Assembly (NCBI GenBank): GCA_023053685.1
Contig: JALIGW010000061.1
Location: forward strand, 2,250,001-2,314,000
DNA from: Diadophis punctatus similis
Lineage: Eukaryota; Chordata; Lepidosauria; Squamata; Dipsadidae
DNA: 64,000 nt
Reading direction: 5' to 3'
Shown here piece after piece: positions 1 through 12,002 of this stretch. The notes below the pieces were generated by a model. That model had not been told where the DNA came from and searched no databases. It saw nothing but the letters and a program-made list of their open reading frames with translations. Both the position numbers and the translations under genes were made by a program. The first letter of the stretch is position 1; each line of letters opens with the position of its first letter.

Positions 1-1530
1 GGGTCTCAGCCAGGAAGTCCACGCCCAGCTTCTGTGAATTCAAACTACAATGGAGTGAGGTTTGTTCCCCCAGATACTCACAGGTCTCAGCCAGGAACTC
101 CACCCCCAGCTTCTGTGAATTCAAACTGCAATGGAGTGAAGTTTTTCCCCCCAGATACTCACAGGTATCAGCCAGGAACTCCACCCCAGCTTCTGTGAAT
201 TGAAACTACAATGCAGTGAGGTTTTTCTCCCAGATACTCACAGGTCTCAGCCAGGAACTCCACCCCCAGTTTCTGTGAATTCAAACTGCAATGGAGTGAA
301 GTTTTTCCCCCCAGATGCTCACAGGTATCAGCCAGGAACTCCACCCCAGCTTCTGTGAATTCAAACTACAATGAAGTGAGGTTTTTTCCCCAGATACTCA
401 CAGGTCTCAGCCAGGAACTCCACCCCCAGTTTCTGTGAATTCAAACTGCAATGGAGTGAAGTTTTTCCCCCCAGATGCTCACAGGTATCAGCCAGGAACT
501 CCACCCCAGCTTCTGTGAATTGAAACTACAATGCAGTGAGGTTTTTCTCCCAGATACTCACAGGTCTCAGCCAAGAACTCCACCCCCAGCTTCTGTGAAT
601 TCAAACTACAATGGAGTGAGGTTCCCCCCCCCAGATACTCACAGGTCTCAGCAAGGACCTCCACCCCCAGCTTTTGTGAATTCAAACTACAATGGAGTGA
701 GGTTTTCCCGCCGATACTCACAGGTCTCAGCCAGGAACTCCACCCCCAGCTTCTGTGAATTCAAACTACAATGGAGTGAGGTTCCCCCCCCCAGATACTC
801 ACAGGTCTCAGCCAGGAACTCCACCCCCAGCTTCTGTGAAATCAAACTACAATGGAGTGAGGTTTTTTTCCCAGATACTCACAGGTCTTAGCCAGGAACT
901 CCACCCCCAGCTTCTGTGAATTGAAACTACAATGCAGTGAGGTTTTGTTCCCCCAGATACTCACGGGTCTCAGCCAGGAAGTCCACGCCCAGCTTCTGTG
1001 AATTCAAACTACAATGGAGTGAGGTTTGTTCCCCCAGATACTCACAGGTCTCAGCCAGGAACTCCACCCCCAGCTTCTGTGAATTCAAACTGCAATGGAG
1101 TGAAGTTTTTCCCCCCAGATACTCACAGGTATCAGCCAGGAACTCCACCCCAGCTTCTGTGAATTGAAACTACAATGCAGTGAGGTTTTTCTCCCAGATA
1201 CTCACAGGTCTCAGCCAAGAACTCCACCCCCAGCTTCTGTGAATTCAAACTACAATGGAGTGAGGTTCCCCCCCCCAGATACTCACAGGTCTCAGCAAGG
1301 ACCTCCACCCCCAGCTTTTGTGAATTCAAACTACAATGGAGTGAGGTTTTCCCGCCGATACTCACAGGTCTCAGCCAGGAACTCCACCCCCAGCTTCTGT
1401 GAATTCAAACTACAATGGAGTGAGGTTCCCCCCCCCAGACACTCACAGGTCTCAGCCAGGAACTCCACCCCCAGCTTCTGTGAAATCAAACTACAATGGA
1501 GTGAGGTTTTTTTCCCAGATACTCACAGGT
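1..1530 (+). repeat. Satellite segment with 644-bp (8-monomer) periodicity
   Basis: Two similar runs are offset by 644 bp (for example 488 and 1132). The order includes a GTATCAGCC unit with GAATTG, a GCCAAGAACTCC unit ending in a long C-run, a GCAAGGACCTCC unit with CTTTTGTGAATTC, a unit ending TTTTCCCGCCG, a GAAATC unit, a CTTAGCC unit, and the CGGGTCTC / GAAGTCCACG unit (at 1 and 964). GATGCTC replaces GATACTC at about 475 and in the earlier repeat near 314. No gene is supported; the open frames on both strands arise from the repeat. Confidence 0.85.
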
Positions 1531-2940
1531 CTTAGCCAGGAAGTCCACGCCCAGCTTCTGTGAATTCAAACTACAATGGAGTGAGGTTTGTTCCCCCAGA
1601 TACTCACAGGTATCATCCAGGAACTCCACCCCAGCTTCTGTGAATTGAAACTACAATGCAGTGAGGTTTTTCCCCCAGATACTCACAAGCCTCAGCCAGG
1701 AATTCCACCCCCAGCCTCTGTGAATTCAAACTGAAATGGATTGAGATTTTTCTCCCAGATACTCACAGGTCTCAGCCAGGAACTCCACCCCCAGCTTCTG
1801 TGAATTCAAACTGCAATGGAGTGAGATTTTTTCCCCCAGATACTAACAGGTCTCACCCAAGAACTCCACCCCCAGCTTCTGTGAATTCAAACTACAATGG
1901 ATTGAGGTTTTTTTCCGAGATACTCACAGGTCTCAGCCAGGAACTCCAACCCCAGCTTCTGTGAATTGAAAATACAATGCAGTGAGGTTTCTTCCCCCAG
2001 ATACTCACAGGTCTCAGCCAGGAACTCCACCCCCAGCTTCTGTGAAATCAAACTACAATGGAGTGAGGTTTTTTTCCCAGATACTCACAGGTCTCAGCCA
2101 GGAACTCCACCCCCAGCTTCTGTGAATTGAAAATACAATGCAGTGAGGTTTTTCCCCCCCAGATACTCACAGGAATCAGCCAGGAACTCCAGCCCCAGCT
2201 TCTGTGAATTCAAACTACAATGCAGCGAGGTTTTTCCCCCCAGATACTCACAAGTCTCATCCAGGAACTCCACCCCCAGCTTCTGTGAATTCAAACTACA
2301 ATGGATTGAGGTTTTGTCCCCCAGATACTCACACGTCTCAGCCAGGAACTCCACCAACAGCTTCTGTGAATTCAAACTACAATGGAGTGAGGTTTTTTTC
2401 CCGAGATACTAACAAGTCTCAGCCAGGAACTCCACCCGCAGCTTCTGTGCATTCAAACTACAATGGAGTGAGGTTTCTTCCCCCAGATACTCACAGGTCT
2501 CAGCCAGGAACTCCACCCCCAGCTTCTGTGAATTCAAACTACAATGGAGTGAGGTTTGTTCCCCCAGATACTCACAGGTCTCAGCCAGGAACTCCACCCC
2601 CAGCTTCTGTGAATTCAAACTACAATGGAGTGAGGTTTGTTCCCCCAGATACTCACAGGTCTCAGCCAGGAACTCCACCCCCAGTTTCTGTGAATTCAAA
2701 CTACAATGGAGTGAAGTTTTTCCCCCCAGATACTCACAGGTATCAGCCAGGAACTCCACCCCCAGCTTCTGTGAAATCAAACTACAATGCAGCGAGGTTT
2801 TTTTCCCAGATACTCACAGGTCTCAGCCAGGAACTCCAACCCCAGCTTCTGTGAAATCAAACTACAATGGAGTGAGGTTTTTTTCCCAGATACTCACAGG
2901 TCTTAGCCAGGAACTCCACCCCCAGCTTCTGTGAATTGAA
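1531..2940 (+). repeat. Satellite segment with a long run of distinct monomer types
   Basis: This stretch starts with a hybrid unit that joins CTTAGCC to GAAGTCCACG. It then runs through GTATCATCC, CAAGCCTCAG (with AACTGAAATGG), AACTGCAATGG, ACTAACAGGTCTCACCC, CCAACCCCAG with GAAAATAC, CAGGAATCAG, CAAGTCTCATCC, CACGTCTCAG, AACAAGTCTCAG and several plain consensus units. This order recurs many times and is the backbone of the larger HOR. It holds no gene or foreign insert. Confidence 0.8.
2486..2647 (+). repeat. Two consecutive consensus monomers (reference units)
   Basis: Positions 2486-2566 and 2567-2647 are two identical 81-bp units and serve as the type sequence. Each starts GATACTCACAGGTCTCAGCC, has ACTCCACCCCCAGC near its middle, an EcoRI site within the 8-bp palindrome TGAATTCA at about base 45-52, then TACAATGGAGTGAGG, and ends TTTGTTCCCCCA. 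Counted base composition is A 21, C 25, G 16, T 19 (41/81 GC), with no CpG. C exceeds G by about 1.5-fold on this strand. The unit holds 27 codons exactly, so frames are carried from monomer to monomer. Confidence 0.95.
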
Positions 2941-4559
2941 ACTACAATGGAGTGAGGTTTTCCCGCCGATACTCACAGGTCTCAGCCAGGAACTCCACCC
3001 CCAGCTTCTGTGAATTCAAACTACAATGGAGTGAGGTTTGTTCCCCCAGATACTCACAGGTATCATCCAGGAACTCCACCCCAGCTTCTGTGAATTGAAA
3101 CTACAATGCAGTGAGGTTTTTCCCCCAGTTACTCACAAGCCTCAGCCAGGAATTCCACCCCCAGCTTCTGTGAATTCAAACTGAAATGGATTGAGGTTTT
3201 TCTCCCAGATACTCACAGGTCTCAGCCAGGAACTCCACCCCCAGCTTCTGTGAATTCAAACTGCAATGGAGTGAGGTTTTTTCCCCCAGATACTAACAGG
3301 TCTCACCCAAGAACTCCACCCCCTGCTTCTGTGAATTCAAACTACAATGGATTGAGGTTTTTTTCCGAGATACTCACAGGTCTCAGCCAGGAACTCCAAC
3401 CCCAGCTTCTGTGAATTGAAAATACAATGCAGTGAGGTTTTTCCCCCCAGATACTCACAGGTCTCAGCCAGGAACTCCACCCCCAGCTTCTGTGAATTCA
3501 AACTACAATGCAGCGAGGTTTTTCCCCTCAGATACTCACAAGTCTCATCCAGGAACTCCACCCCCAGCTTCTTTGAATTCAAACTACAATGGATTGAGGT
3601 TTTGTCCCCCAGATACTCACACGTCTCAGCCAGGAACTCCACCCCCAGTTTCTGTGAATTCAAACTACAATGGAGTGAAGTTTTTCCCCCCAGATACTCA
3701 CAGGTCTTAGCCAGGAACTCCACCCCCAGCTTCTGTGAATTGAAACTACAATGGAGTGAGGTTTTCCCGCCGATACTCACAGGTCTCAGCCAGGAACTCC
3801 ACCCCCAGCTTCTGTGAATTCAAACTACAATGGAGTGAGGTTTGTTCCCCCAGATACTCACAGGTATCATCCAGGAACTCCACCCCAGCTTCTGTGAATT
3901 GAAACTACAATGCAGTGAGGTTTTTCCTCCAGTTACTCACAAGCCTCAGCCAGGAATTCCACCCCCAGCTTCTGTGAATTCAAACTGAAATGGATTGAGG
4001 TTTTTCTCCCAGATACTCACAGGTCTCAGCCAGGAACTCCACCCCCAGCTTCTGTGAATTCAAACTGCAATGGAGTGAGGTTTTTTCCCCCAGATACTAA
4101 CAGGTCTCACCCAAGAACTCCACCCCCTGCTTCTGTGAATTCAAACTACAATGGATTGAGGTTTTTTTCCGAGATACTCACAGGTCTCAGCCAGGAACTC
4201 CAACCCCAGCTTCTGTGAATTGAAAATACAATGCAGTGAGGTTTTTCCCCCCAGATACTCACAGGTCTCAGCCAGGAACTCCACCCCCAGCTTCTGTGAA
4301 TTCAAACTACAATGCAGCGAGGTTTTTCCCCCCAGATACTCACAGGTCTCAGCCAGGAACTCCACCCCCAGCTTCTGTGAATTCAAACTACAATGCAGCG
4401 AGGTTTTTCCCCCCAGATACTCACAAGTCTCATCCAGGAACTCCACCCCCAGCTTCTTTGAATTCAAACTACAATGGATTGAGGTTTTGTCCCCCAGATA
4501 CTCACACGTCTCAGCCAGGAACTCCACCCACAGCTTCTGTGAATTCAAACTACAATGGA
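2941..4559 (+). repeat. Tandem 804-bp (10-monomer) higher-order repeat
   Basis: The run starting near 2941 is repeated near 3745 with an offset of 804 bp (3337/4141 and 3416/4220 are equivalent points). Ten monomers of 81 bp would be 810; the missing bases are single-base losses in C-runs. The first unit ends with a hybrid monomer near 3620-3700 that begins CACGTCTCAG but continues with CAGTTTCTG and GTGAAGTTTTT, as expected from an unequal exchange between two types. The second copy has an extra unit near 4330-4410 and a different ending. Confidence 0.8.
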
Positions 4560-5990
4560 GTGAGGTTTCTTCCCCCAGATACTCACAGGTCTCAGCCAGG
4601 AACTCCACCCCCGGCTTCTGTGAAATCAAACTACAATGGAGTGAGGTTTTTTTCCCAGATACTCACAGGTCTCAGCCAGGAACTCCACCCCCAGCTTCTG
4701 TGAATTCAAACTACAATGGAGTGAGGTTTTTTTCCGAGATAAACACAGGTCTCAGCCAGGAACTCCAACCCCAGCTTCTGTGAATTGAAAATACAATGCA
4801 GTGAGGTTTTTCCCCCCAGATACTCACAGGAATCAGCCAGGAACTCCACCCCCAGCTTCTGTGAATTCAAACTACAATGCAGCGAGGTTTTTCCCCCCAG
4901 ATACTCACAAGTCTCATCCAGGAACTCCACCCCCAGCTTCTGTGAATTCAAACTACAATGGATTGAGGTTTTGTCCCCCAGATACTCACACGTCTCAGCC
5001 AGGAACTCCACCAACAGCTTCTGTGAATTCAAACTACAATGGAGTGAGGTTTTTTTCCCGAGATACTAACAAGTCTCAGCCAGGAACTCCACCCGCAGCT
5101 TCTGTGAATTCAAACTACAATGGAGTGAGGTTTCTTCCCCCAGATACTCACAGGTCTCAGCCAGGAACTCCACCCCCAGCTTCTGTGAATTCAAACTACA
5201 ATGGAGTGAGGTTTGTTCCCCCAGATACTCACAGGTCTCAGCCAGGAACTCCACCCACAGCTTCTGTGAATTCAAACTACAATGGAGTGAGGTTTCTTCC
5301 CCCAGATACTCACAGGTCTCAGCCAGGAACTCCACCCCCGGCTTCTGTGAAATCAAACTACAATGGAGTGAGGTTTTTTTCCCAGATACTCACAGGTCTC
5401 AGCCAGGAACTCCACCCCCAGCTTCTGTGAATTCAAACTACAATGGAGTGAGGTTTTTTTCCGAGATAAACACAGGTCTCAGCCAGGAACTCCAACCCCA
5501 GCTTCTGTGAATTGAAAATACAATGCAGTGAGGTTTTTCCCCCCAGATACTCACAGGAATCAGCCAGGAACTCCACCCCCAGCTTCTGTGAATTCAAACT
5601 ACAATGCAGCGAGGTTTTTCCCCCCAGATACTCACAAGTCTCATCCAGGAACTCCACCCCCAGCTTCTGTGAATTCAAACTACAATGGATTGAGGTTTTG
5701 TCCCCCAGATACTCACACGTCTCAGCCAGGAACTCCACCAACAGCTTCTGTGAATTCAAACTACAATGGAGTGAGGTTTTTTTCCCGAGATACTAACAAG
5801 TCTCAGCCAGGAACTCCACCCGCAGCTTCTGTGAATTCAAACTACAATGGAGTGAGGTTTCTTCCCCCAGATACTCACAGGTCTCAGCCAGGAACTCCAC
5901 CCCCAGCTTCTGTGAATTCAAACTACAATGGAGTGAGGTTTGTTCCCCCAGATACTCACAGGTCTCAGCCAGGAACTCCACCCCCAGCTA
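4560..5990 (+). repeat. Tandem 727-bp (9-monomer) higher-order repeat
   Basis: Equivalent points 4706/5433, 4785/5512, 4801/5528 and 5066/5793 all lie 727 bp apart, giving two consecutive nine-monomer units. The order starts at the CCAACCCCAG / GAAAATAC unit, passes through the CAGGAATCAG, CAAGTCTCATCC, CACGTCTCAG and AACAAGTCTCAG units, and ends with the unit carrying GAGATAAACAC. The second unit diverges after about 5,985, where GCTACTGTG replaces GCTTCTGTG. Confidence 0.82.
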
Positions 5991-8936
5991 CTGTGAATTC
6001 AAACTACAATGGAGTGAGGTTTGTTCCCCCAGATACTCACAGGTCTCAGCCAGGAACTCCACCCCCAGTTTCTGTGAATTCAAACTACAATGGAGTGAAG
6101 TTTTTCCCCCCAGATACTCACAGGTATCAGCCAGGAACTCCACCCCCAGCTTCTGTGAAATCAAACTACAATGCAGCAAGGTTTTTTTCCCAGATACTCA
6201 CAGGTCTCAGCCAGGAACTCCACCCCCAGCTTCTGTGAAATCAAACTACAATGGAGTGAGGTTTTTTTCCCAGATACTCACAGGTCTTAGCCAGGAACTC
6301 CACCCCCAGCTTCTGTGAATTGAAACTACAATGGAGTGAGGTTTTCCCACCGATACTCACAGGTCTCAGCCAGGAACTCCACCCCCAGCTTCTGTGAATT
6401 CAAACTACAATGGAGTGAGGTTCCCCCCCCCAGATACTCACAGGTCTCAGACAGGAACTCCACCCCCAGCTTGTGTGAAATCAAACTACAATGGAGTGAG
6501 GTTTTTTTCCCAGATACTCACAGGTCTTAGCCAGGAACTCCACCCCCAGCTTCTGTGAATTGAAAGTACAATGCAGTGAGGTTTTGTTCCCCCAGATACT
6601 CACGGGTCTCAGCCAGGAAGTCCACGCCCAGCTTCTGTGAATTCAAACTACAATGGAGTGAGGTTTGTTCCCCCAGATACTCACAGGTCTCAGCCAGGAA
6701 CTCCACCCCCAGTTTCTGTGAATTCAAACTACAATGGAGTGAAGTTTTTCCCCCCAGATACTCACAGGTCTTAGCCAGGAACTCCACCCCCAGCTTCTGT
6801 GAATTGAAACTACAATGGAGTGAGGTTTTCCCGCCGATACTCACAGGTCTCAGCCAGGAACTCCACCCCCAGCTTCTGTGAATTCAAACTACAATGGAGT
6901 GAGGTTTGTTCCCCCAGATACTCACAGGTATCATCCAGGAACTCCACCCCAGCTTCTGTGAATTGAAACTACAATGCAGTGAGGTTTTTCCCCCAGTTAC
7001 TCACAAGCCTCAGCCAGGAATTCCACCCCCAGCTTCTGTGAATTCAAACTGAAATGGATTGAGGTTTTTCTCCCAGATACTCACAGGTCTCAGCCAGGAA
7101 CTCCACCCCCAGCTTCTGTGAATTCAAACTGCAATGGAGTGAGGTTTTTTCCCCCAGATACTAACAGGTCTCACCCAAGAACTCCACCCCCTGCTTCTGT
7201 GAATTCAAACTACAATGGATTGAGGTTTTTTTCCGAGATACTCACAGGTCTCAGCCAGGAACTCCAACCCCAGCTTCTGTGAATTGAAAATACAATGCAG
7301 TGAGGTTTTTCCCCCCAGATACTCACAGGTCTCAGCCAGGAACTCCACCCCCAGCTTCTGTGAATTCAAACTACAATGCAGCGAGGTTTTTCCCCCCAGA
7401 TACTCACAAGTCTCATCCAGGAACTCCACCCCCAGCTTCTTTGAATTCAAACTACAATGGATTGAGGTTTTGTCCCCCAGATACTCACACGTCTCAGCCA
7501 GGAACTCCACCCACAGCTTCTGTGAATTCAAACTACAATGGAGTGAGGTTTCTTCCCCCAGATACTCACAGGTCTCAGCCAGGAACTCCACCCCCGGCTT
7601 CTGTGAAATCAAACTACAATGGAGTGAGGTTTTTTTCCCAGATACTCACAGGTCTCAGCCAGGAACTCCACCCCCAGCTTCTGTGAATTCAAACTACAAT
7701 GGAGTGAGGTTTTTTTCCGAGATAAACACAGGTCTCAGCCAGGAACTCCAACCCCAGCTTCTGTGAATTGAAAATACAATGCAGTGAGGTTTTTCCCCCC
7801 AGATACTCACAGGAATCATCCAGGAACTCCACCCCCAGCTTCTGTGAATTCAAACTACAATGCAGCGAGGTTTTTCCCCCCAGATACTCACAAGTCTCAT
7901 CCAGGAACTCCACCCCCAGCTTCTGTGAATTCAAACTACAATGGATTGAGGTTTTGTCCCCCAGATACTCACACGTCTCAGCCAGGAACTCCACCAACAG
8001 CTTCTGTGAATTCAAACTACAATGGAGTGAGGTTTTTTTCCCGAGATACTAACAAGTCTCAGCCAGGAACTCCACCCGCAGCTTCTGTGAATTCAAACTA
8101 CAATGGAGTGAGGTTTCTTCCCCCAGATACTCACAGGTCTCAGCCAGGAACTCCACCCCCAGCTTCTGTGAATTCAAACTACAATGGAGTGAGGTTTGTT
8201 CCCCCAGATACTCACAGGTCTCAGCCAGGAACTCCACCCCCAGCTTCTGTGAATTCAAACTACAATGGAGTGAGGTTTGTTCCCCCAGATACTCACAGGT
8301 CTCAGCCAGGAACTCCACCCCCAGTTTCTGTGAATTCAAACTACAATGCAGCAAGGTTTTTTTCCCAGATACTCACAGGTCTCAGCCAGGAACTCCACCC
8401 CCAGCTTCTGTGAAATCAAACTACAATGGAGTGAGGTTTTTTTCCCAGATACTCACAGGTCTTAGCCAGGAACTCCACCCCCAGCTTCTGTGAATTGAAA
8501 CTACAATGGAGTGAGGTTTTCCCACCGATACTCACAGGTCTCAGCCAGGAACTCCACCCCCAGCTTCTGTGAATTCAAACTACAATGGAGTGAGGTTTTT
8601 TTCCCAGATACTCACAGGTCTTAGCCAGGAACTCCACCCCCAGCTTCTGTGAATTGAAACTACAATGGAGTGAGGTTTTCCCACCGATACTCACAGGTCT
8701 CAGCCAGGAACTCCACCCCCAGCTTCTGTGAATTCAAACTACAATGGAGTGAGGTTCCCCCCCCCAGATACTCACAGGTCTCAGACAGGAACTCCACCCC
8801 CAGCTTGTGTGAAATCAAACTACAATGGAGTGAGGTTTTTTTCCCAGATACTCACAGGTCTTAGCCAGGAACTCCACCCCCAGCTTCTGTGAATTGAAAG
8901 TACAATGCAGTGAGGTTTTGTTCCCCCAGATACTCA
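5991..8936 (+). repeat. Rearranged satellite segment copying 3.6-5.0 kb
   Basis: Around 6,710-7,350 the sequence matches about 3,640-4,290 at an offset of 3,064 bp. From about 7,380 to 8,050 it matches about 4,400-5,070 at an offset of 2,983 bp. The 81-bp change in offset is the loss of exactly one monomer. Positions 6336-6530 and 8670-8864 are also copies of one another (offset 2,334). CCCACCGATACTC, instead of the usual CCCGCCGATACTC, marks units near 6350, 8520 and 8690. There is no gene. Confidence 0.78.
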
Positions 8937-10390
8937 CGGGTCTCAGCCAGGAAGTCCACGCCCAGCTTCTGTGAATTCAAACTACAATGGAGTGAGGTTT
9001 GTTCCCCCAGATACTCACAGGTCTCAGCCAGGAACTCCACCCCCAGTTTCTGTGAATTCAAACTACAATGGAGTGAAGTTTTTCCCCCCAGATACTCACA
9101 GGTATCAGCCAGGAACTCCACCCCCAGCTTCTGTGAAATCAAACTACAATGCAGCGAGGTTTTTTTCCCAGATACTCACAGGTCTCAGCCAGGAACTCCA
9201 CCCCCAGCTTCTGTGAAATCAAACTACAATGGAGTGAGGTTTTTTTCCCAGATACTCACAGGTCTTAGCCAGGAACTCCACCCCCAGCTTCTGTGAATTG
9301 AAACTACAATGGAGTGAGGTTTTCCCGCCGATACTCACAGGTCTCAGCCAGGAACTCCACCCCCAGCTTCTGTGAATTCAAACTACAATGGAGTGAGGTT
9401 CCCCCCCCCCAGATACTCACAGGTCTCAGACAGGAACTCCACCCCCAGTTTCTGTGAATTCAAATTACAATGGAGTGAAGTGTTTCCCCCGAGATACTCA
9501 CAGGTATCAGCCAGGAACTCCACCCCAGATACTGTGAATTGAAACTACAATGCAGTGAGGTTTTTCCCCCCAGATACTCACAAGCCTCAGCTAGGAATTC
9601 CACCCCCAGCTTCTGTGAATTCAAACTACAATGGATTGAGGTTTTGTCCCCAAGATACTCACACGTCTCAGCCAGGAACTCCACCAACAGCTTCTGTGAA
9701 TTCAAACTACAATGGAGTGAGGTTTTTTTCCCGAGATACTAACAAGTCTCAGCCAGGAACTCCACCCGCAGCTTCTGTGAATTCAAACTACAATGGAGTG
9801 AGGTTTCTTCCCCCAGATACTCACAGGTCTCAGCCAGGAACTCCACCCCCAGCTTCTGTGAATTCAAACTACAATGGAGTGAGGTTTGTTCCCCCAGATA
9901 CTCACAGGTCTCAGCCAGGACCTCCACCCCCAGTTTCTGTGAATTCAAACTACAATGGAGTGAAGTTTTTCCCCCCAGATACTCACAGGTATCAGCCAGG
10001 AACTCCACCCCCAGCTTCTGTGAAATCAAACTACAATGCAGCGAGGTTTTTTTCCCAGATACTCACAGGTCTCAGCCAGGAACTCCACCCCCAGCTTCTG
10101 TGAAATCAAACTACAATGGAGTGAGGTTTTTTTCCCAGATACTCACAGGTCTTAGCCAGGAACTCCACCCCCAGATTCTGTGAATTGAAACTACAATGGA
10201 GTGAGGTCCCCCCCCCCCCAGAAACTCACAGGTCTCAGACAGGAACTCCACCCCCAGCTTGTGTGAAATCAAACTACAATGGAGTGAGGTTTTTTTCCCA
10301 GATACTCACAGGTCTTAGCCAGGAACTCCACCCCCAGCTTCTGTGAATTGAAAGTACAATGCAGTGAGGTTTTGTTCCCCCAGATACTCA
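8937..10390 (+). repeat. Higher-order repeat unit, 18 monomers (1,454 bp)
   Basis: The unit runs from one CGGGTCTC anchor monomer (8937) to the next (10391). It contains eighteen monomers, averaging 80.8 bp. Compared with the next unit it lacks the ACTGCAATGG, CTCACCCAAG, GAAAATAC, CAGGAATCAG-class and CAAGTCTCATCC monomers: a CAAGCCTCAG unit near 9590-9640 passes straight into GTTTTGTCCCC and the CACGTCTCAG unit. Near 10,207 the polypyrimidine tract is a run of about 12 C, followed by GAAACTCAC in place of GATACTCAC. Confidence 0.82.
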
Positions 10391-12002
10391 CGGGTCTCAT
10401 CCAGGAAGTCCACGCCCAGCTTCTGTGAATTCAAACTACAATGGAGTGAGGTTTGTTCCCCCAGATACTCACAGGTCTCAGCCAGGAACTCCACCCCCAG
10501 TTTCTGTGAATTCAAACTACAATGGAGTGAAGTTTTTCCCCCCAGATACTCACAGGTATCAGCCAGGAACTCCACCCCCAGCTTCTGTGAAATCAAACTA
10601 CAATGCAGCGAGGTTTTTTTCCCAGATACTCACAGGTCTCAGCCAGGAACTCCACCCCCAGCTTCTGTGAAATCAAACTACAATGGAGTGATGTTTTTTT
10701 CCCAGATACTCACAGGTCTTAGCCAGGAACTCCACCCCCAGCTTCTGTGAATTGAAACTACAATGGAGTGAGGTTTTCCCGCCGATACTCACAGGTCTCA
10801 GCCAGGAACTCCACCCCCAGCTTCTGTGAATTCAAACTACAATGGAGTGAGGTTCCCCCCCCCAGATACTCACAGGTCTCAAACAGGAACTCCACCCCCA
10901 GTTTCTGTGAATTCAAATTACAATGGAGTGAAGTGTTTCCCCCGAGATACTCACAGGTATCAGCCAGGAACTCCACCCCAGCTTCTGTGAATTGAAACTA
11001 AAATGCAGTGAGGTTTTTCCCCCCAGATACTCACAAGCCTCATCCAGGAATTCCACCCCCAGCTTCTGTGAATTCAAACTAAAATAGATTGTGGTTTTTC
11101 TCCCAGATACTCACAGGTCTCAGCCAGGAACTCCACCCCCAGCTTCTGTGAATTCAAACTGCAATGGAGTGAGGTTTTTTCCCCCAGTTACTAACAGGTC
11201 TCACCCAAGAACTCCACCCCCAGCTTCTGTGAATTCAAACTACAATGGATTGAGGTTTTTTTCCGAGATACTCACAGGTCTCAGCCAGGAACTCCAACCC
11301 CAGCTTCTGTGAATTGAAAATACAATGCAGTGAGGTTTTTCCCCCCAGATACTCACAGGTCTCAGCCAGGAACTCCACCCCCAGCTTCTGTGAATTCAAA
11401 CTACAATGCAGCGAGGTTTTTCCCCCCAGATACTCACAAGTCTCATCCAGGAACTCCACCCCCAGCTTCTTTGAATTCAAACTACAATGGATTGAGGTTT
11501 TGTCCCCCAGATACTCACATGTCTCAGCCAGGAACTCCACCAACAGCTTCTGTGAATTCAAACTACAATGGAGTGAGGTTTTTTCCCCGAGATACTAACA
11601 AGTCTCAGCCAGGAACTCCACCCGCAGCTTCTGTGAATTCAAACTACAATGGAGTGAGGTTCCCCCCCCCAGATACTCACAGGTCTCAGACAGGAACTCC
11701 ACCCCCAGCTTGTGTGAAATCAAACTACAATGGAGTGAGGTTTTCCCGCCGATACTCACAGGTCTCAGCCAGGAACTCCACCCCCAGCTTCTGTGAATTC
11801 AAACTACAATGGAGTGAGGTTCCCCCCCCCCAGATACTCACAGGTCTCAGACAGGAACTCCACCCCCAGCTTGTGTGAAATCAAACTACAATGGAGTGAG
11901 GTTTTTTTCCCAGATACTCACAGGTCTTAGCCAGGAACTCCACCCCCAGCTTCTGTGAATTGAAAGTACAATGCAGTGAGGTTTTGTTCCCCCAGATACT
12001 CA
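10391..12002 (+). repeat. Higher-order repeat unit, 20 monomers (1,612 bp)
   Basis: Twenty monomers (80.6 bp average) lie between CGGGTCTC anchors at 10391 and 12003. The anchor is the CATCCAGGAAGTCC subtype. This unit carries the complete chain CAAGCCTC, GCAATGG, CTCACCCAAG, GAAAATAC, GCAGCGAGG, CAAGTCTCATCC, CACATGTCTCAG, AACAAGTCTCAG. It also carries the AACTAAAATAGATTGTGG variant near 11,080 and GTTACTAAC near 11,187. Confidence 0.85.
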
